This document shows, piece by piece, positions 1-7,690 of a stretch of 15,732 bases of DNA. The DNA lies in the NCBI GenBank assembly GCA_964422195.1, contig CAYRAF010000030.1, positions 1 through 15,732 on the forward strand. Reading direction: 5' to 3'. The position numbers and the translations under genes are program-made. The stretch comes from CALVUP01 sp964422195 (GTDB taxonomy: Bacteria > Bacillota_I > Bacilli_A > RF39 > UBA660). Numbering within the stretch: position 1 is the stretch's first letter; every line of letters starts with the position of its first letter. The notes beneath the pieces were generated by a model. That model had not been told where the DNA came from. It saw only the letters and a list, made by a program, of their open reading frames with translations, and searched no databases.

Positions 1-5
1 TTCAT
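1..5 (-). CDS. Start of a further gene, cut by the window edge
   Basis: An ATG lies at 5-3 on the minus strand, preceded by a GGTGGTGA ribosome-site-like sequence seven bases upstream and 17 bases after the stop of the VirB4-like gene. This is what a next gene of the same operon would look like. Only one codon and two bases are inside the window, so nothing can be said about its product. Confidence 0.35.
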
Positions 6-22
6 TTAATCACCACCAGTTT

Positions 23-1807
23 TTATAATCCTCCGCCACTTCCAAAAGAATCTAATTCTTCTTCAGTAACAATAACATTTATTCTCATACGTTTATTACC
101 ACATACAAATAGTGCTTCACCTTGAGAATATTTCTTAATACTTTCTATTTCACTTTCATTTAAATCAATTAATCTAGATAAATCTTCAGCTGCTTGTTTC
201 TTAAGACCCATAACAAGATAATAAGAAGCATTATCAAATATAGCCTTACCTTGAATAATAACACTAGGATCAGAGAAATCACTAGGTTGTTGAGTAATAA
301 TAATTGTACCAGTATTATACTTTCTAGCACGTCTTTGTATTTGAGCAAGAAATTCTGCACCTAATACATTATTTTGTCCTAATAATACATGTGCTTCATC
401 AACCATTAGTATAGTATTAAATCCTGAATCTAAGCATAATCCCCAAGCATACTTTAAAATACTAAAGAATAAAGCATTTCTTACATTATCATCATTATTC
501 ATTAATTCTTTTATATTAAATACCATGAAGTCACTATCATTTGAAATAGTTGTATGTCCATCAAAGAAGAATTTTAATTCTTTAGTTAATGGTCTTATTT
601 TTAATTCTAGTTTTTCCATTATTGCTTTTTCTTGAGTAGCATCTGTCATAGATAATAATCTTCCTCTAATAGTAGCATATACATCTGTAAATGTTGGATA
701 ATCAGCTGATGTAAATTTAGAAAAATCACTATTGAAATCTATTCCAAAACGCTTATATGTATCTTGAACTACTTCACTAAACAATGTTAATACATCTTCT
801 TCAATAGATGGATCATAATATTTCATAAAGGCTCTTAAGAACTGTAGTGTTCTTGTGAGTACTGCATAAGAAGCTCCTTGTTTAATTTCCTCTTCATCCA
901 TATCAAATATTACTTCAAGTGGATTAATCATTCCATATTCTCCACCTTTACCCATATCTATAGTATCTCCACCATATAAATTAGTCATTTCTTTAAGCTC
1001 ATCTTCCGGATCGATACAAACTATTTGACAACCATTTCTAATATGTCCCCTAAGCAATAATTTAGCAGCAGTAGATTTACCTGATCCTGACGTACCAAGT
1101 AAAATCATATTAGCATTATTTCTATTCAACTCTTTTCTTTCTTGATATAAGAATTGATTAAATAAAATTACTCCACCAGAGAAATCAACACCAAGAAGTG
1201 TAGATAATCCTGGATCTTTTAAGCTATCAAATATAAATGGATACATTGCAGATAATGTAACTGATGGAATAGGTGTTCCTATTCTATCTTCAACATCTTG
1301 TTTAGGAAAGATTGGAATACAAGATTTTAATATTTTTTCTTGTTCAAATCTTAAGCTAACTCCTCTAAGTTCCATTGCTTCAAGATAATTCTTAACACTA
1401 ACCTTTTTCATCTCAAGTTCATCCTTATTATCTGCAGTTATCATAATATGCATTTGAAAATCAAAGACATTAGCTTGAGTAGCAGCCATCATACCAACAA
1501 AATTTTCTAAACTTTCCCAATCTAATCTATATCTTTCTTTTAATGTTGCATCTCTTTCATCTTTATACTTTTGTTTTAAATCAATAATTTGCTTATTTAA
1601 CATTTTGGTAACTGTCGTGTAAGGAACTGGTATATGTTTTGCAACTATTTTTATCCCAGACATTGTGGTAAGTTGAGATAAAAACCCAGGAGAAATATAT
1701 TTAGGATAAGAAACAATACTAATTATAGTAGCATATTTATCACTAATTCTAAAATCACTTGGTCTAAATTCTAAACCTTTTGGAGCTATTTCTGATCTTA
1801 AACTCAT
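23..1807 (-). CDS. VirB4/TraE-like T4SS ATPase, C-terminal part (split gene)
   Basis: This 594-aa protein is the ATPase part of a VirB4-type energiser of a type IV secretion system, acting at the cytoplasmic face of the membrane. Walker A is GTSGSGKST at residues 238-246, followed by a DPEDE segment at 266-270. Walker B is MVDEAH at 468-473 (D470, E471), and a TQQPSD motif lies at 505-510. Residues 1-200 match the central part of VirB4 that precedes the ATPase core (GIEF-like and YP...GFLS stretches). The usual first domain of VirB4 is missing here and is encoded by the gene just upstream; the two lengths add up to 775 aa, normal for VirB4. The ATG (1805-1807) overlaps the TGA of that gene, so translation is probably coupled. 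VirB4 identity is secure; what the machine exports is unknown. Confidence 0.9.
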   Translation of the reverse strand: MSLRSEIAPKGLEFRPSDFRISDKYATIISIVSYPKYISPGFLSQLTTMSGIKIVAKHIPVPYTTVTKMLNKQIIDLKQKYKDERDATLKERYRLDWESLENFVGMMAATQANVFDFQMHIMITADNKDELEMKKVSVKNYLEAMELRGVSLRFEQEKILKSCIPIFPKQDVEDRIGTPIPSVTLSAMYPFIFDSLKDPGLSTLLGVDFSGGVILFNQFLYQERKELNRNNANMILLGTSGSGKSTAAKLLLRGHIRNGCQIVCIDPEDELKEMTNLYGGDTIDMGKGGEYGMINPLEVIFDMDEEEIKQGASYAVLTRTLQFLRAFMKYYDPSIEEDVLTLFSEVVQDTYKRFGIDFNSDFSKFTSADYPTFTDVYATIRGRLLSMTDATQEKAIMEKLELKIRPLTKELKFFFDGHTTISNDSDFMVFNIKELMNNDDNVRNALFFSILKYAWGLCLDSGFNTILMVDEAHVLLGQNNVLGAEFLAQIQRRARKYNTGTIIITQQPSDFSDPSVIIQGKAIFDNASYYLVMGLKKQAAEDLSRLIDLNESEIESIKKYSQGEALFVCGNKRMRINVIVTEEELDSFGSGGGL

Positions 1808-2349
1808 CCTTCACTCACCACCGTTCCAAATTCAGTTCTTATACCACCATTTAAGAAGTTATCAAGAATACCTCTTAAATCTTCATTAGTTGCTTGACTT
1901 GCATTTAAGTTACAACCTGCAAGTCCATTTATTAATAGTCTTACTTTTTTTTGTAATATTTCTGGAGTTTTTTCTTTAAATAATATAAAATACTCCGTAT
2001 CAACTACATTATTATTTTTATAATAATTAGCTTTTTCAATATCTTCATATATTAGTTTTCTAATAGCTGGATGCGAAGCATCATTATATAAAAGTTGAAG
2101 TTGTGATAAATAAACCGATAAATCAACAGGTCTATCTGCAACTACTAACCAAAATTCAAAATCAATCATATTATAAAAGTTTTTTAGTGCTATTAATATA
2201 TTATCTTGCTCTTGAGTATCCAAGATAAATATATTTTTAGGACTAATTTTTACTCCTGTGACTAATTCATTTTTACTTGTAATTATTGCTCCATTTGTTA
2301 TACCTTTAATAGGTATCCAATCCTCAGAAAATCTATTATTTGCCGCCAT
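1804..2349 (-). CDS. VirB4 N-terminal domain as a separate protein (split VirB4)
   Basis: This 181-aa protein resembles the first domain of VirB4/TraE ATPases: it opens with a WIPIKGI...GAIIT segment followed by a VTGVKISPKNIF strand pattern and an EQDNILIALKNF helix, the usual order at the start of a full-length VirB4. It has no Walker motif, signal peptide or membrane segment. It ends just where the downstream ATPase gene begins, with TGA and ATG overlapping as ATGA at 1804-1807. Upstream it overlaps the PrgI-like gene by 14 bases. The clean overlap and the SD-like GGTGAGTGAAGG before the downstream ATG argue for a stable two-protein VirB4. A recent frameshift or sequencing error is the alternative. 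The domain assignment is from pattern memory. Confidence 0.75.
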   Translation of the reverse strand: MAANNRFSEDWIPIKGITNGAIITSKNELVTGVKISPKNIFILDTQEQDNILIALKNFYNMIDFEFWLVVADRPVDLSVYLSQLQLLYNDASHPAIRKLIYEDIEKANYYKNNNVVDTEYFILFKEKTPEILQKKVRLLINGLAGCNLNASQATNEDLRGILDNFLNGGIRTEFGTVVSEG

Positions 2350-2644
2350 TTTTATAACACCAACCTCTCCAATGATATATTTTTTGACTTCTTAAATATT
2401 CTATTAATTCTTGTATAAATACTAATGTATTATGATAATGCGGTAATGGGAAAACCAACAAACCAGCAATAATACCAGGAGCTATTGCAAGAATTGCTAT
2501 CCACACATTACTTAAATTAAATGTAAGCATAAATATAAAAGATAATATTATTCCCACTACAAATATTATTAAGTCTATTACTCTAAAATACCCTAATAAT
2601 AATTTACCCCTATTCGCATTAGCAGGTATTAAATAATTATTCAT
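2336..2644 (-). CDS. PrgI-family T4SS membrane protein
   Basis: A 102-aa protein of the PrgI type (VirB3-like position), a small inner-membrane component that accompanies VirB4 in Gram-positive type IV secretion loci. It has a short soluble N-terminus (residues 1-20), two close hydrophobic segments (about 24-45 and 48-68, with a PLPHYHN turn after them), and a C-terminal RSQKIYHWRGW motif (from residue 85) typical of the family. It sits between the VirB6-like and VirB4-like genes, the usual place for PrgI. GGGAGTG precedes the ATG at a normal distance, 15 bases separate it from the upstream gene, and its 3' end overlaps the VirB4 N-domain gene. Confidence 0.85.
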   Translation of the reverse strand: MNNYLIPANANRGKLLLGYFRVIDLIIFVVGIILSFIFMLTFNLSNVWIAILAIAPGIIAGLLVFPLPHYHNTLVFIQELIEYLRSQKIYHWRGWCYKNGGK

Positions 2645-2659
2645 CTATTATCACACTCC

Positions 2660-4606
2660 CTAATAATTTATATTCTTATCATTATCATAACCAGGTCCAA
2701 ATATTTCACCTTTAGGCTGTCTTGGACCACTTCCATTACTATTGGCTCTATAACGGAGATTTTGATATTCGCCTCCACGTTCACCAAGAATACCAATCTT
2801 TGGATTTTTGCTTCTAGGAATTCTTGCTTGTCTATATGCTTCAGCATCTTTAACAGCACTTTCAAGTTTTCCTGCAGATGTTTCATGATTACTAGCTCTA
2901 TCTTGTAATCTATCAACAATTGCTTTTTTATCCATTAAATTACCTGTTGAATGATCTTTAAATGTACCTGTTGCTGCATCATAATCTATATTTGCATCTT
3001 TCAATGCATTAATTTGATTAGCACTTAAATTTCTTGATGTATCATCTACGACTCCATTTCTAAAATCATCAATAAGATTCTTTTGTTTTCCTAACATATC
3101 TTGATGTTTATACATTGCACCTTTTGTTTTATCAATATCATCTTTAGTAGTATGAGTCATTGCAGTTGCTAATCTACCACCTATCAATCCACCAAGACCA
3201 CTTTTAGATGGATCATATTCACCTTTACCTAGTTCTGCACCTCTTTGTCTAGCAGATTGTCTAGCAGATCCTCCTGGATTTTGACCGTTTTGCCTAGCCC
3301 ATTGATTTTGAGCACCGGCATTGGCTCCTCCTGCCAAACCTTTTGCAGCTCCCCAAAGACCTCCTGTTGCAAATCCTGATACAGCTCCACTTAAAGCGCC
3401 TCCAAGTAATGCGGCACCAAATCCTAAACCTGTACCCTTACTCTTGATACCTAAAGCTTGTTGAATAAACTTTGGTGCTTGTCCAGCAAAAAATAGCAAT
3501 GATACGTATATTATTACCTTAGCAAACATATCATATGAAGAATTCTTTACTGTTTTAAACATTGTTTGTCCGCTTTCTGAAATGTTTTCAATAATAGCTA
3601 TTGCTAAAAATATTATTGCAAATCTCAAAAACAGTTCTAAATATGTGGAAGTTAAAGCTTTAACATAGTTAGCAAAAGTACCATCTTTACTTGATTTTGG
3701 ATCTATATAACTTATAGCAGGAATTGGTGATAATAATCTTAAAATTCCTAATTTTATCATCCTAATTGCAATATCAAAAGAGAATAAAAACACCAGTATT
3801 ACAACACCAATACCTACAAATAAAGCAGTAAACCCATTATATTCAAACATATAATCTGTAGTACTTGGGCAAGTTTTAGTCACTAAGTTTTGATATTGAT
3901 TATTAAAACTTTGTACTGTAGACCCTTGTAAAGAGTTAATTAATTTATCTATTTCATCTTTTGCATCCTGCGGGCAAGAATCCTCATATGGAGTTAGAAA
4001 AGCTAAATGTATATTATTTGCAATATCAGCCCCGACATTTAAATTTTGAAGATTGGCAGCTCCAAGTTTATCTCCTAAAATTATTTTAGAAATAGTACCT
4101 TCATTAATAATTCGATATTGAAAATCATACAAAGCACCAAATAAAATTCCATTTGCTTTATATTTTGAATTAGCAAGAAAAATAGCTTTAGTCTTATTGT
4201 TAGGACATTTATTATAATCGCCATTACAAGCAGAATCATCGCCCCATAACGAAAAATCTGGTTGTGGCAAAAACAAATATAATAGTATTAACATCATAAC
4301 CATTCTGGTTATTAACTTTCCAGCTCCACGCTCTTTATCCTTAATAAGTTCTGGATTTATTAAATAAGATATTAAATTAATAATTAATTTAAATAACATA
4401 AATACTCCAATTACAAGAAGTAGTCTACTAAATATAGTTCCTATTAAATCATTATCAAATAATGTATAATCAGATATCTTAAAAAATAAGTTTAAAATCA
4501 CCTCAACTATAGAATAAATTCCTTGCGCAATATCATATAACGAATTTCTTAAACTTTGTGATATAGGCCCCCATGATTTTTTTAAAAGAAATATATAATT
4601 ACTCAC
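2660..4606 (-). CDS. VirB6/TrbL-like T4SS membrane channel protein
   Basis: This 648-aa polytopic membrane protein resembles the VirB6/TrbL/PrgH group, which forms the inner-membrane platform of type IV secretion systems. Hydrophobic segments lie near residues 55-90 and 100-115. An external loop with several Cys follows (about 120-250, containing DDSACNGDYNKCPN), then a cluster of at least four segments (about 255-385) with a conserved-looking RLLSPIPAISYIDP stretch between them. A glycine/alanine-rich linker (about 395-440) and a long hydrophilic, probably cytoplasmic tail complete it. The start is GTG (4604-4606), overlapping the TAG of the upstream gene by one base (TAGTG) and served by an AGGTGA site. 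Gene order (pilin, VirB6, PrgI, VirB4) supports the call. The charged tail after residue 440 is not something I recognise. Confidence 0.8.
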   Translation of the reverse strand: MSNYIFLLKKSWGPISQSLRNSLYDIAQGIYSIVEVILNLFFKISDYTLFDNDLIGTIFSRLLLVIGVFMLFKLIINLISYLINPELIKDKERGAGKLITRMVMMLILLYLFLPQPDFSLWGDDSACNGDYNKCPNNKTKAIFLANSKYKANGILFGALYDFQYRIINEGTISKIILGDKLGAANLQNLNVGADIANNIHLAFLTPYEDSCPQDAKDEIDKLINSLQGSTVQSFNNQYQNLVTKTCPSTTDYMFEYNGFTALFVGIGVVILVFLFSFDIAIRMIKLGILRLLSPIPAISYIDPKSSKDGTFANYVKALTSTYLELFLRFAIIFLAIAIIENISESGQTMFKTVKNSSYDMFAKVIIYVSLLFFAGQAPKFIQQALGIKSKGTGLGFGAALLGGALSGAVSGFATGGLWGAAKGLAGGANAGAQNQWARQNGQNPGGSARQSARQRGAELGKGEYDPSKSGLGGLIGGRLATAMTHTTKDDIDKTKGAMYKHQDMLGKQKNLIDDFRNGVVDDTSRNLSANQINALKDANIDYDAATGTFKDHSTGNLMDKKAIVDRLQDRASNHETSAGKLESAVKDAEAYRQARIPRSKNPKIGILGERGGEYQNLRYRANSNGSGPRQPKGEIFGPGYDNDKNINY

Positions 4607-6171
4607 TATTTATCACCTGCCAAACCACTAACTATACAATTAATCTTTTCTTCTCCTGTATATGCACTATTAAATATATTTAATAATAAATTAACTACTA
4701 TTGGAGATAATATAATAAATACCGCTATTACTACCCGTAAGATAAACGTCGATATTGCTTTTGGCATTGCTTCTTTATCGTTTGCTATAACCACCTTAGA
4801 AAAATCAAATGTACCTAAAACAATTAATAGTATTGGTATTATATAGGTTATAATTTTAAATACAGTTACTATAAAACATTTTAAACTACCAGGTTCTTTT
4901 TCACAAGACTTTCCAAATATATCTGTACATTCTAATTTTTGTTGGTTCTTTACGTTTGATAGAAAACTTCTACGAGCTTCCGCATTTTTGTCTGAATCTT
5001 TTTTTTGCTTATTATTCTTTTTTTTCATTCTTTTTGCCTTTTTTTTCGAAACCACATTATTGTTTGCAGAATCATCTATAAGATTATTAACTTTTTTTGT
5101 TAATTCATCATTATATGTTTGAAAATCTCCTAAAAGTTTATCTGTTTTTTTATTCTTACCATTACAAGCTAGTTTTTCTAAATATTCAATTTTTTCATTC
5201 ATTTCTTTATTAAAATCAGATAATTGTTTATTTATATTTGTGAGTTCTTTAGAAGCATTTTTATAGTCACCAGTATATGTATGAGCATCTTTGAAATTAT
5301 CAGCACTTGCTTTTATGCTTGCATATGTTTGAGAAAGATATTCACTATATTCATCCACGTATTTATCGTTACATTGAAGCATATATAATTTTTCTTTATA
5401 TCCAGCCGGACCAATAACTTCACTAAGATTTGTTAATTTATCATAAGTAAATATATCATATTTAACGGCAGCATTAGTTAGTAAAGCCTGAGTATCGTAA
5501 CATTGTTCATGAAATAAATGAGGTGGACAACTATTAGTTTGATTTTTTAAGAAATACCACTGGTTGCTAAACCAACTCCAATCTTTATTTTCAATCGTAC
5601 CATTTGGATTCATTTTAGCGTATATAGAAGATCCAGTAGGACAGGCATCAAATGTCGTAAAACCGACTCCACTACCAATAGGATCCATCATCCATATAAA
5701 ATCCGACATTTCTCCATGAAGATTATTGGAATCTACATACATTGTTTCTCCTGATGTATATGAACATTCTAATGAATTAAGTTCTACTAAATTTGAATAT
5801 CCCTTTGTATAATTATAACTCTTACCTTCATAATACACTTCAGGGCAGCTGTTAATATTTGTTTCTAAGGACAATGATTTTTTTGTTTTTTTTGAATAAA
5901 CATACAAATGATGTTTTTCACTAGCATCCCATTTTTGATTTTTTCTTTTACGACCAGCGCCCATAAAAAACTTTCCATTTTGAAATATATATCTAGCCAT
6001 ATCATAATCTGGATCATCTGAGGATTTATATTCACACATCAAATATTTTGTAGTATCATCCGGTGTATAAGCTAATATTCTTTGTGCCGCCAACACTTCA
6101 TCATACGAAATAAATAATAATATATATATAGTAATAAATAACATTCTTTTCAACATTGAACTTTTATTCAT
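4606..6171 (-). CDS. Secreted Cys-rich ectodomain fused to a C-terminal T4SS pilin (VirB2-like) domain
   Basis: The 521-aa product starts with a signal peptide (KR then a hydrophobic run at residues 10-22, likely cut after VLA at 26-28). A large hydrophilic ectodomain follows with Cys at 46, 109, 136, 177, 215, 224, 267, 336, 415 and 423. Residues 270-365 are heptad-like and may form a coiled coil; 376-391 are almost all Lys/Arg. The end holds two membrane helices (about 433-455 and 472-500) that align with the free pilin gene next door: IPILLIVLGTFDFSKVVIAND here against IPILLILMGSIDLGRAVLSSD there. This fits the T4SS pilin family (PF18895/VirB2 type). AGAGGTG precedes the ATG. I infer a membrane-anchored or pilus-incorporated ectodomain, perhaps a tip or adhesin; the N-terminal part matches nothing I know. 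Confidence 0.7.
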   Translation of the reverse strand: MNKSSMLKRMLFITIYILLFISYDEVLAAQRILAYTPDDTTKYLMCEYKSSDDPDYDMARYIFQNGKFFMGAGRKRKNQKWDASEKHHLYVYSKKTKKSLSLETNINSCPEVYYEGKSYNYTKGYSNLVELNSLECSYTSGETMYVDSNNLHGEMSDFIWMMDPIGSGVGFTTFDACPTGSSIYAKMNPNGTIENKDWSWFSNQWYFLKNQTNSCPPHLFHEQCYDTQALLTNAAVKYDIFTYDKLTNLSEVIGPAGYKEKLYMLQCNDKYVDEYSEYLSQTYASIKASADNFKDAHTYTGDYKNASKELTNINKQLSDFNKEMNEKIEYLEKLACNGKNKKTDKLLGDFQTYNDELTKKVNNLIDDSANNNVVSKKKAKRMKKKNNKQKKDSDKNAEARRSFLSNVKNQQKLECTDIFGKSCEKEPGSLKCFIVTVFKIITYIIPILLIVLGTFDFSKVVIANDKEAMPKAISTFILRVVIAVFIILSPIVVNLLLNIFNSAYTGEEKINCIVSGLAGDK

Positions 6172-6190
6172 AAAAACACCTCTTTGATTA

Positions 6191-6220
6191 TATTATAGTA
6201 TATCAAATATAGTATATCAT
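6191..6220 (-). promoter_or_regulatory. Tandem extended -10 promoter candidate for the ectodomain-pilin/VirB operon
   Basis: On the minus strand TGATATACTATA occurs twice, 14 bases apart (6208-6219 and 6194-6205). Each copy reads as an extended -10 (TG, one base, TATACT), and no good -35 is seen. The copy nearer the gene would place a start site roughly 20 bases before the ATG at 6171. The element follows directly after the terminator of the free pilin gene, so it would restart transcription of the large downstream operon. Confidence 0.45.
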
Positions 6221-6230
6221 AAATTAGGAC

Positions 6231-6261
6231 AAAAAAAAACAGTAAATTTATAATACTGTTT
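6231..6261 (-). terminator. Rho-independent terminator after the free pilin gene
   Basis: On the minus strand AAACAGTA (6261-6254) pairs with TACTGTTT (6244-6237) around a nine-base loop and is followed by a run of nine T ending at 6231. It sits 15 bases after the pilin stop codon and would separate the highly expressed pilin from the operon downstream. Confidence 0.8.
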
Positions 6262-6275
6262 CAATACTTATTTTT

Positions 6276-6611
6276 TTATTTGCTACCATAATCCCAGCAG
6301 TCAAGCCAATCCTTTTGGTCTGTTCCATTAACCTGTTTTGCTTCTGGAGTAGCTACATCCATAATTAGTTTTACAATTGTAAATACGAAGAATACTGCTA
6401 CTGCTGCAATAACTCTCTTAATTAATCTACTAGTAGATTCTTTTATTGCCTTATCATCACTTGAAAGTACAGCTCTACCTAAATCAATTGATCCCATTAA
6501 TATTAACAAAATAGGAATTCCTATTTGAATAATATTAAGTACAGCCTTAATTATAGTAATAACTGGTTTAAGAGTTTCGCAATAATTAGTAAGTAAAAAA
6601 ACTAAATCCAT
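6276..6611 (-). CDS. T4SS pilin, VirB2/TrbC-like (PF18895 type)
   Basis: The 111-aa protein has the layout of Gram-positive T4SS pilins: a short N-terminus with Cys11, two hydrophobic helices (about 14-41 and 64-86), a short loop between them (SSDDKAIKESTS, 50-61), and a polar tail with Cys105. No cleaved signal peptide is obvious. VirB2-like proteins form the pilus or sit in the membrane as the main structural subunit. The same two-helix unit is repeated at the end of the neighbouring 521-aa protein. The gene stands alone, with a near-consensus promoter upstream and a terminator downstream, as expected for a subunit needed in large amounts. AGAGAGG precedes the ATG. Confidence 0.8.
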   Translation of the reverse strand: MDLVFLLTNYCETLKPVITIIKAVLNIIQIGIPILLILMGSIDLGRAVLSSDDKAIKESTSRLIKRVIAAVAVFFVFTIVKLIMDVATPEAKQVNGTDQKDWLDCWDYGSK

Positions 6612-6640
6612 ATTTATGACCTCTCTTTCTATCTATATTA

Positions 6641-6669
6641 ATATTAGTATATTTTTTGAATATTGTCAA
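6641..6669 (-). promoter_or_regulatory. Near-consensus sigma-A promoter of the pilin gene
   Basis: On the minus strand TTGACA (6669-6664), a 17-base spacer and TAATAT (6646-6641) form a near-perfect housekeeping promoter. Transcription would begin near 6634, about 23 bases before the ATG at 6611. Upstream of the -35, A-rich tracts (for example around 6718-6735 on the complementary reading) could act as UP-like elements. Confidence 0.85.
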
Positions 6670-6741
6670 TTAGTTTAGAATATTTTTTTAATTTAGTGTA
6701 AATTGGTAAATTTTGGTATTTTTTTGTTTTTTTGTGTTCTT

Positions 6742-6758
6742 TTGGAAAATTTTTCCAA
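6742..6758. repeat. Perfect palindrome with one central base, upstream of the pilin promoter
   Basis: TTGGAAAA, one T, TTTTCCAA reads the same on both strands except for the central base. It lies in the non-coding gap between the TadZ-like gene and the pilin promoter, about 75 bases upstream of the -35. It has no adjacent T run on the minus strand, so it is more like a protein-binding site than a terminator. No regulator is identified. Confidence 0.5.
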
Positions 6759-6799
6759 TTTTCTTTATAAAAAAAACAACACCAATATATAGGCATTAT

Positions 6800-7192
6800 T
6801 TAATTATTTATATTACTGTAATCAATTTGTTTTGCTTGTTCAAAATTTCTTGGATTAACTAATAAGGTTGGTATTTCACCTGGTATTACTGTGAAATTAT
6901 ATATTCCCATATTAACTAAATTAGAAATATAGTATGTAGATAATGTCATTGGTTCATTAGTAAGTATTAATACTATCTTACTAGAATCCAAATTGCTAGA
7001 TAATTCTCTAACATTATCTAAATTACCATAATCTTTAATTGATGTTATATCTATAATTAGTTTATTATAAGTAACATCAGTAAGCATCGATACAATCTCT
7101 TTAGAGGTGTATAACCCTTGAATTTCCTTCATTATATTTAAATCATAATTAATTATATAATTTCTATTTATATTTGAAAAAAGTATATTCAT
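6800..7192 (-). CDS. Short TadZ/CpaE N-terminal-like (receiver-type) protein without ATPase domain
   Basis: The product is 130 aa from the ATG at 7192; an in-frame GTG at 7210 would add six residues but has no ribosome site, so the ATG is preferred. It shows alternating strands and helices like a receiver or TadZ/CpaE N-terminal domain: NILFSN, then a helix with YTSKEIVSMLTD, a LIIDITSIKDY strand and loop, an IVLILTNEP strand, and a YNFTVIPGE end. No Walker A or deviant P-loop follows, so the ATPase half of TadZ/CpaE is absent. These proteins help place pilus machines in the cell. The gene follows the TadE-like gene, overlapping or nearly touching it, so it probably belongs to the same operon. 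The fold assignment is moderate and a function on its own is inference. Confidence 0.5.
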   Translation of the reverse strand: MNILFSNINRNYIINYDLNIMKEIQGLYTSKEIVSMLTDVTYNKLIIDITSIKDYGNLDNVRELSSNLDSSKIVLILTNEPMTLSTYYISNLVNMGIYNFTVIPGEIPTLLVNPRNFEQAKQIDYSNINN

Positions 7193-7196
7193 AATA

Positions 7197-7679
7197 TTAC
7201 CATGAATCACAAGTGTCGCAGCTTAGTCTCATAGTTGATGTTTCACCCTGAATTCTTAGTCCTCCTCTTGCTTGTATAGTTTCCAAAGCGTCTACTATAA
7301 TAGGAACATTAACATAAATAAATGTTATTACAGAATAAGAACCTATACTACAGTTTTTTCTAGTTCCACAATATTTTGACTTTAGCCTAGTATCGCTATT
7401 TTTAGGATTAAACTTAATGCATACACCATTTCTACATTTATATCCAGGTACAGTAAAATTATTTCCATATCCATATCTATTCATAGTACTTGTTATTTTG
7501 AATTTTGTACCATTGTCTCCTTCAGTTAATCCTTGGCCCTCCTCTATTATATCTAATACTGCATTTTTTAAACGAAAAGCTTTAGTATAATTAAAGGAGA
7601 ATGCTAAGATACTAGTAATCACTACCAAAAATATTAAAATCCAAGTTATAATAACTGATCCACCTACTGCGTCTCTCAC
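7197..7679 (-). CDS. TadE-like minor-pilin-like membrane protein
   Basis: This 160-aa protein has a short N-terminus (MRDAVGGS), one long hydrophobic helix (about 9-28), then NYTKAFRLKN and an extracellular domain with six Cys (82, 87, 104, 110, 154, 157), probably disulfide-bonded. A single N-terminal anchor helix followed by a K/R-rich amphipathic stretch is the pattern of TadE/TadF-type pseudopilins. The final IQGETS segment resembles the end of such proteins. It starts at GTG with AGGAGGT seven bases upstream; that site overlaps the stop codon of the small pilin-like gene, so the two are one transcript. I infer a minor subunit of a pilus or pseudopilus. No residue identifies the family beyond doubt. 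Confidence 0.55.
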   Translation of the reverse strand: MRDAVGGSVIITWILIFLVVITSILAFSFNYTKAFRLKNAVLDIIEEGQGLTEGDNGTKFKITSTMNRYGYGNNFTVPGYKCRNGVCIKFNPKNSDTRLKSKYCGTRKNCSIGSYSVITFIYVNVPIIVDALETIQARGGLRIQGETSTMRLSCDTCDSW

Positions 7680-7690
7680 TTACTAACCTC

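Noticed and set aside
6742..6758. Terminator of the TadZ-like gene
   Set aside because: A one-base centre gives only a short workable stem, and on the coding strand it is followed by an A-rich stretch rather than a T run.
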